From NCBI RefSeq assembly GCF_023822045.1, contig NZ_CP084712.1, forward strand, positions 2,232,001 through 2,296,000: 64,000 nucleotides of DNA, in the 5' to 3' direction. Positions within the stretch are counted from its first letter, which is position 1; each line of letters starts with the position of its first letter. This DNA is from Sphingopyxis sp. USTB-05. Its GTDB lineage: Bacteria > Pseudomonadota > Alphaproteobacteria > Sphingomonadales > Sphingomonadaceae. Below are positions 61,646 through 64,000 of the stretch, in pieces. The notes under the pieces are model-generated. The model ran no database searches and had not been told where the DNA came from. It saw only the letters and a list, made by a program, of their open reading frames with translations. Both the position numbers and the translations under genes were made by a program.

Positions 61646-62827
61646 TCAAAGGCCGAGTGCGCGGCGCGCGATGATGTTGCGTTGGATCTCGCTCGACCCG
61701 CCATAGATGGTGGTCACGCGCGCATAGAGCGCGCCCTTAAGCGCGAAGGGCATGTCGTCGGGCAACATGCTCTCGTCATCGAGCGCGGCGAAATGCTGCG
61801 CTTTCGGCCCCAGCGCCTCAACCCATAGCGCGGTCGCCTGCTGCGTCAGTTCGGACCAGCGCAGTTTGACCATCGACCCGCGCGGGCCCGAGTCGGCACC
61901 CGATGCGGCGTCGGCCATCAGCCGCAGCACCATCGCCTGTACCGCCATTGCCTCGATCTCGACCTGTGCCAGCTTGGCCTTGAACTCCGGCTTGTCGATC
62001 AGCAGCCCTTGCGCGGTCCGGCGGCGCGTCGCCGCCTCGCGCACAGCGCGCAGCGTCTGCGGCAGGAACATCGCGGTCGCCGCCGCCACCATGCGCTCGC
62101 GGTCGAGCAAAACCTTGCCGTAATTCCAGCCCATGCCCTCCTCGCCGACGACATTGGCCGCGGGAACGCGGACATCGTCGAGGAACACCTCATTTGTGTG
62201 ATGCTTTTCGTCGAGAGTATGGATCGGGCTGATCCGGATGCCTGGCGTGTCCATATCGACGAGCATCAATGAAATGCCCTGCTGTCGCTGCCCCTCCGTC
62301 GAGGTACGTGCAAGAATGAACATCCGATCGGCGACATGGGCATAGCTGGTCCACATCTTGTGCCCATTGACGATATAGTCATCGCCGTCCCGGTCGGCAC
62401 GCGTACGAAGCGCCGCAAGGTCGGAACCGGCACCCGGCTCGGAATAGCCCTGACACCACCAATCCTCGCCGCTGATGATGCGCGGCAGGTAGAAATCCTT
62501 CTGCGCCTGGCTGCCATAGGTGAAGATGATCGGGCCGATCAGTTCGAGCCCCTGATGGAATTGCGCGGGTGCATCGGCCGCGGACGCTTCCGACCAGAAG
62601 ATATGCAGTTGCTGCGGAGTCCAGCCTGTGCCGCCATATTCCTTTGGCCAGGTCGGCGCACCCCAACCGCGATCGGCAAGCCGGCGCTGATAGGCGACCA
62701 GGTTTTCGGGCGACAGGCGCAGCCCGGCGCGAACGGTCTTTTTCCATTCCTCGGGAATCGAGCCCGCGAAAAAATCACGCACTTCCTGCTGAAATTCCCG
62801 GTCTTCGGGCGCTAGGTCCAGATTCAT
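61646..62827 (-). CDS. Acyl-CoA dehydrogenase (larger partner)
   Basis: 393 residues from the ATG at 62827 with GGAGAAG eight bases upstream. WCQGYSEPGAGSDLAALRTRA (substrate/FAD loop), EEGMGWNYGKVLLDRER, and ending IYGGSSEIQRNIIARRALGL, where MCAD-type Glu is Gly (YGGSSEIQ). The catalytic base must come from elsewhere in this chain or from the partner. Divergent from the CoA ligase gene, with a candidate IclR operator in the gap. Confidence 0.93.
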   Translation of the reverse strand: MNLDLAPEDREFQQEVRDFFAGSIPEEWKKTVRAGLRLSPENLVAYQRRLADRGWGAPTWPKEYGGTGWTPQQLHIFWSEASAADAPAQFHQGLELIGPIIFTYGSQAQKDFYLPRIISGEDWWCQGYSEPGAGSDLAALRTRADRDGDDYIVNGHKMWTSYAHVADRMFILARTSTEGQRQQGISLMLVDMDTPGIRISPIHTLDEKHHTNEVFLDDVRVPAANVVGEEGMGWNYGKVLLDRERMVAAATAMFLPQTLRAVREAATRRRTAQGLLIDKPEFKAKLAQVEIEAMAVQAMVLRLMADAASGADSGPRGSMVKLRWSELTQQATALWVEALGPKAQHFAALDDESMLPDDMPFALKGALYARVTTIYGGSSEIQRNIIARRALGL

Positions 62828-62908
62828 CGTCGCTTCTCCCATCGATTGCGGAGGGCTTAGCGTCAGCGAGACCCCGCTGGCTCGCGAGCGGAAGGAGATC
62901 GCGCCAAT

Positions 62909-62923
62909 TTCGCAAATGTGATT
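62909..62923. promoter_or_regulatory. IclR-type candidate operator, site 3
   Basis: TTCGCAAATGTGATT, 81 bases upstream of the acyl-CoA dehydrogenase start and about 87 bases before the CoA ligase start; shares the right half TGTGATT with the other two sites and the left half pattern (A/T)TC(A/G)C. Confidence 0.55.
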
Positions 62924-63009
62924 GTCGGCGTGTGCGACCCGCGATGCTTCGCACCCGCCGCCGGCTGGGCAATCGTCGGCGGCAATCAAGTCACTAAGGG
63001 AGAGATTTC

Positions 63010-64000
63010 ATGCACGGCCTGATGCAGGCGCAACCATTGACGACCGCGATGCTGATCCGGCACGCGGCGACCAACCACTCGCGCCGTGAAATCGTGTCGC
63101 GCCGCGCCGACGGATCGCTCGAGCGGTCGGATTGGAAGACGGTCGAACGTCACGCGCGCCACATCGCCGCCGGGCTTGCCGACCTCGGCCTTACGCCCGG
63201 CGATCGCGTCGCGACGCTGGCCTGGAACCGCCTGCCCCACCTCGAACTCTATTATGGCGTCAGCGGTGCCGGCATGGTGCTGCACACCGTCAACCCCCGC
63301 CTCTTCCCCGATCAGATCCGTTACATCATCGATCATGGTGGCGCGCGCGTGCTGTGTGTCGACCCCGACCTGCTACCGATGATCGAGCCGCTACTCGGCG
63401 ACCTGCCCAAGATCGAGCGCATCATCATCCTGGCCGATCAGGCTGATATGCCCGAAACCGCTATCGCCGATCCAATTTCGTACCAGAGCCTGATCGGCGG
63501 CCCGCGCGCGATCGCGGACTGGCCCGAACTCGACGAGAACAGCGCGAGCGCGCTCTGCTACACCAGCGGGACGACCGGCAATCCGAAAGGCGTCCTTTAC
63601 AGCCATCGCTCGACCGTCCTGCACGCGATGAGTGCGCTCGCGAATGATTCAATGTCGTTAGGCGCTGCGGACACGATCCTGGTCGTCACTCCGCTGTTCC
63701 ACGTCAACGCCTGGGGCATCCCCTATTCGGCCGCGATGGCGGGATCGAAGCTCATCCTGCCTGGATCGGCGCTCGATCCCGTGTCGCTCTATGAACTGAT
63801 GCGCGACGAGGGCGTGACCTTCTCCCTTGGCGTGCCGACGATCTGGTTCGCCTTCCTCGATCATCTGGAGCGCGAGCGCGCGGCCGAAGATCGCGAGGCG
63901 CTCAAACTCGACCGCATCTTCACCGGCGGCGCCGCGACGCCTCGCTCGCTGATCGAACGCTTCCGCAACCTGCTGGGCGTCGAGACGATGCAAGCGTGGG
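63010..64000 (+). CDS. AMP-dependent acyl-CoA synthetase (partial, 3' end beyond window)
   Basis: At least 330 residues are visible from the ATG at 63010 with GGGAGAG upstream. P-loop YTSGTTGNPKGVLYSHRS, LFHVNAWGIPYSAAMAG and FTGGAATPRSLIERF fit the long-chain/aryl acyl-CoA synthetase group. It starts divergently from the acyl-CoA dehydrogenase operon. Likely activates the acid entering beta-oxidation-like steps of this cluster. The C-terminal domain is outside the window. Confidence 0.92.
   Translation, partial: MHGLMQAQPLTTAMLIRHAATNHSRREIVSRRADGSLERSDWKTVERHARHIAAGLADLGLTPGDRVATLAWNRLPHLELYYGVSGAGMVLHTVNPRLFPDQIRYIIDHGGARVLCVDPDLLPMIEPLLGDLPKIERIIILADQADMPETAIADPISYQSLIGGPRAIADWPELDENSASALCYTSGTTGNPKGVLYSHRSTVLHAMSALANDSMSLGAADTILVVTPLFHVNAWGIPYSAAMAGSKLILPGSALDPVSLYELMRDEGVTFSLGVPTIWFAFLDHLERERAAEDREALKLDRIFTGGAATPRSLIERFRNLLGVETMQAW

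Noticed and set aside
1..64000. Insertion sequences, integrases, CRISPR arrays, tRNA or rRNA genes
   Set aside because: None were recognised on either strand; gene content is chromosomal in style with no attachment-site duplication seen.

Overview
The window is high-GC DNA from an alphaproteobacterium, most likely a sphingomonad (Sphingopyxis/Sphingomonas type). Evidence: several CirA-type TonB-dependent receptors sitting beside catabolic genes, a RegB/RegA redox pair, HWE-family kinases, GGAAC-N16/17-(C/T)GTT promoters of the alphaproteobacterial general-stress (EcfG) type, and one sphingomonad-type inverted repeat. The species cannot be fixed from this window alone. I see no rRNA, tRNA, CRISPR array, insertion sequence or prophage gene.

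Layout. 1-3.1 kb: end of a solute-binding protein, a DUF4112 membrane protein and a secreted prolyl-oligopeptidase. 3.1-9.9 kb: a minus-strand respiratory operon cyoABCD-surf1-regB-regA, tightly overlapped, coupling a bo3-type quinol oxidase to a quinone-sensing kinase pair. 10-14 kb: transporter, hydrolase and unknown genes. 14-22 kb: MBL hydrolase, then amidase/MFS divergent from esterase/TonB receptor/TetR. 22-27 kb: a HutC-type GntR regulator and a TonB receptor followed by two PepSY membrane proteins. 27.5-32.3 kb: copper resistance (copA, copB, copC) with a CnrYXH-type anti-sigma/sensor/ECF sigma module. 32.8-46.2 kb: a signalling block (hybrid kinase, KaiC-like ATPase, response regulators, Crp/Fnr regulator, bacteriophytochrome with its heme oxygenase, a CHASE3 kinase cassette). 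46.5-47.5 kb: MgtC-like and DUF1328 proteins. 47.7-64 kb: an accessory catabolic region (old yellow enzyme, Baeyer-Villiger-type monooxygenase, CoA ligases, crotonase, TonB receptor, SDR, SMP-30 lactonase, IclR regulator, alpha/beta hydrolase, MFS, two acyl-CoA dehydrogenases) that looks like uptake and breakdown of a cyclic or polycyclic ketone/lactone-forming substrate.

Most novel reading. A 29-bp element with invariant TGAGGG-N14-TGCGTAT occurs four times and only in the metal region: before the CnrYXH-like operon, before copAB, before copC, and before the TonB receptor/PepSY operon. The first three lie at near-constant distance (31-35 nt) from the start codon. I infer one ECF-sigma regulon. 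The fourth promoter also carries, downstream, a TTGTATATACAGG site that matches a site at the start of the neighbouring HutC-type regulator, suggesting dual control of the uptake operon by metal and by an effector molecule. The CnrX-like sensor keeps all five metal ligands known for CnrX (Ni/Co), although the inferred regulon is of the copper type.

A second local regulon is inferred for the catabolic region: a 15-bp element (A/T)TC(A/G)C(A/G)(A/T)(A/T)TGTGATT occurs in the crotonase/TonB-receptor divergent promoter, upstream of the iclR gene, and in the acyl-CoA dehydrogenase/CoA-ligase divergent promoter. Three EcfG-type promoters were found, at a response regulator, a Crp/Fnr regulator and the DUF1328 gene.
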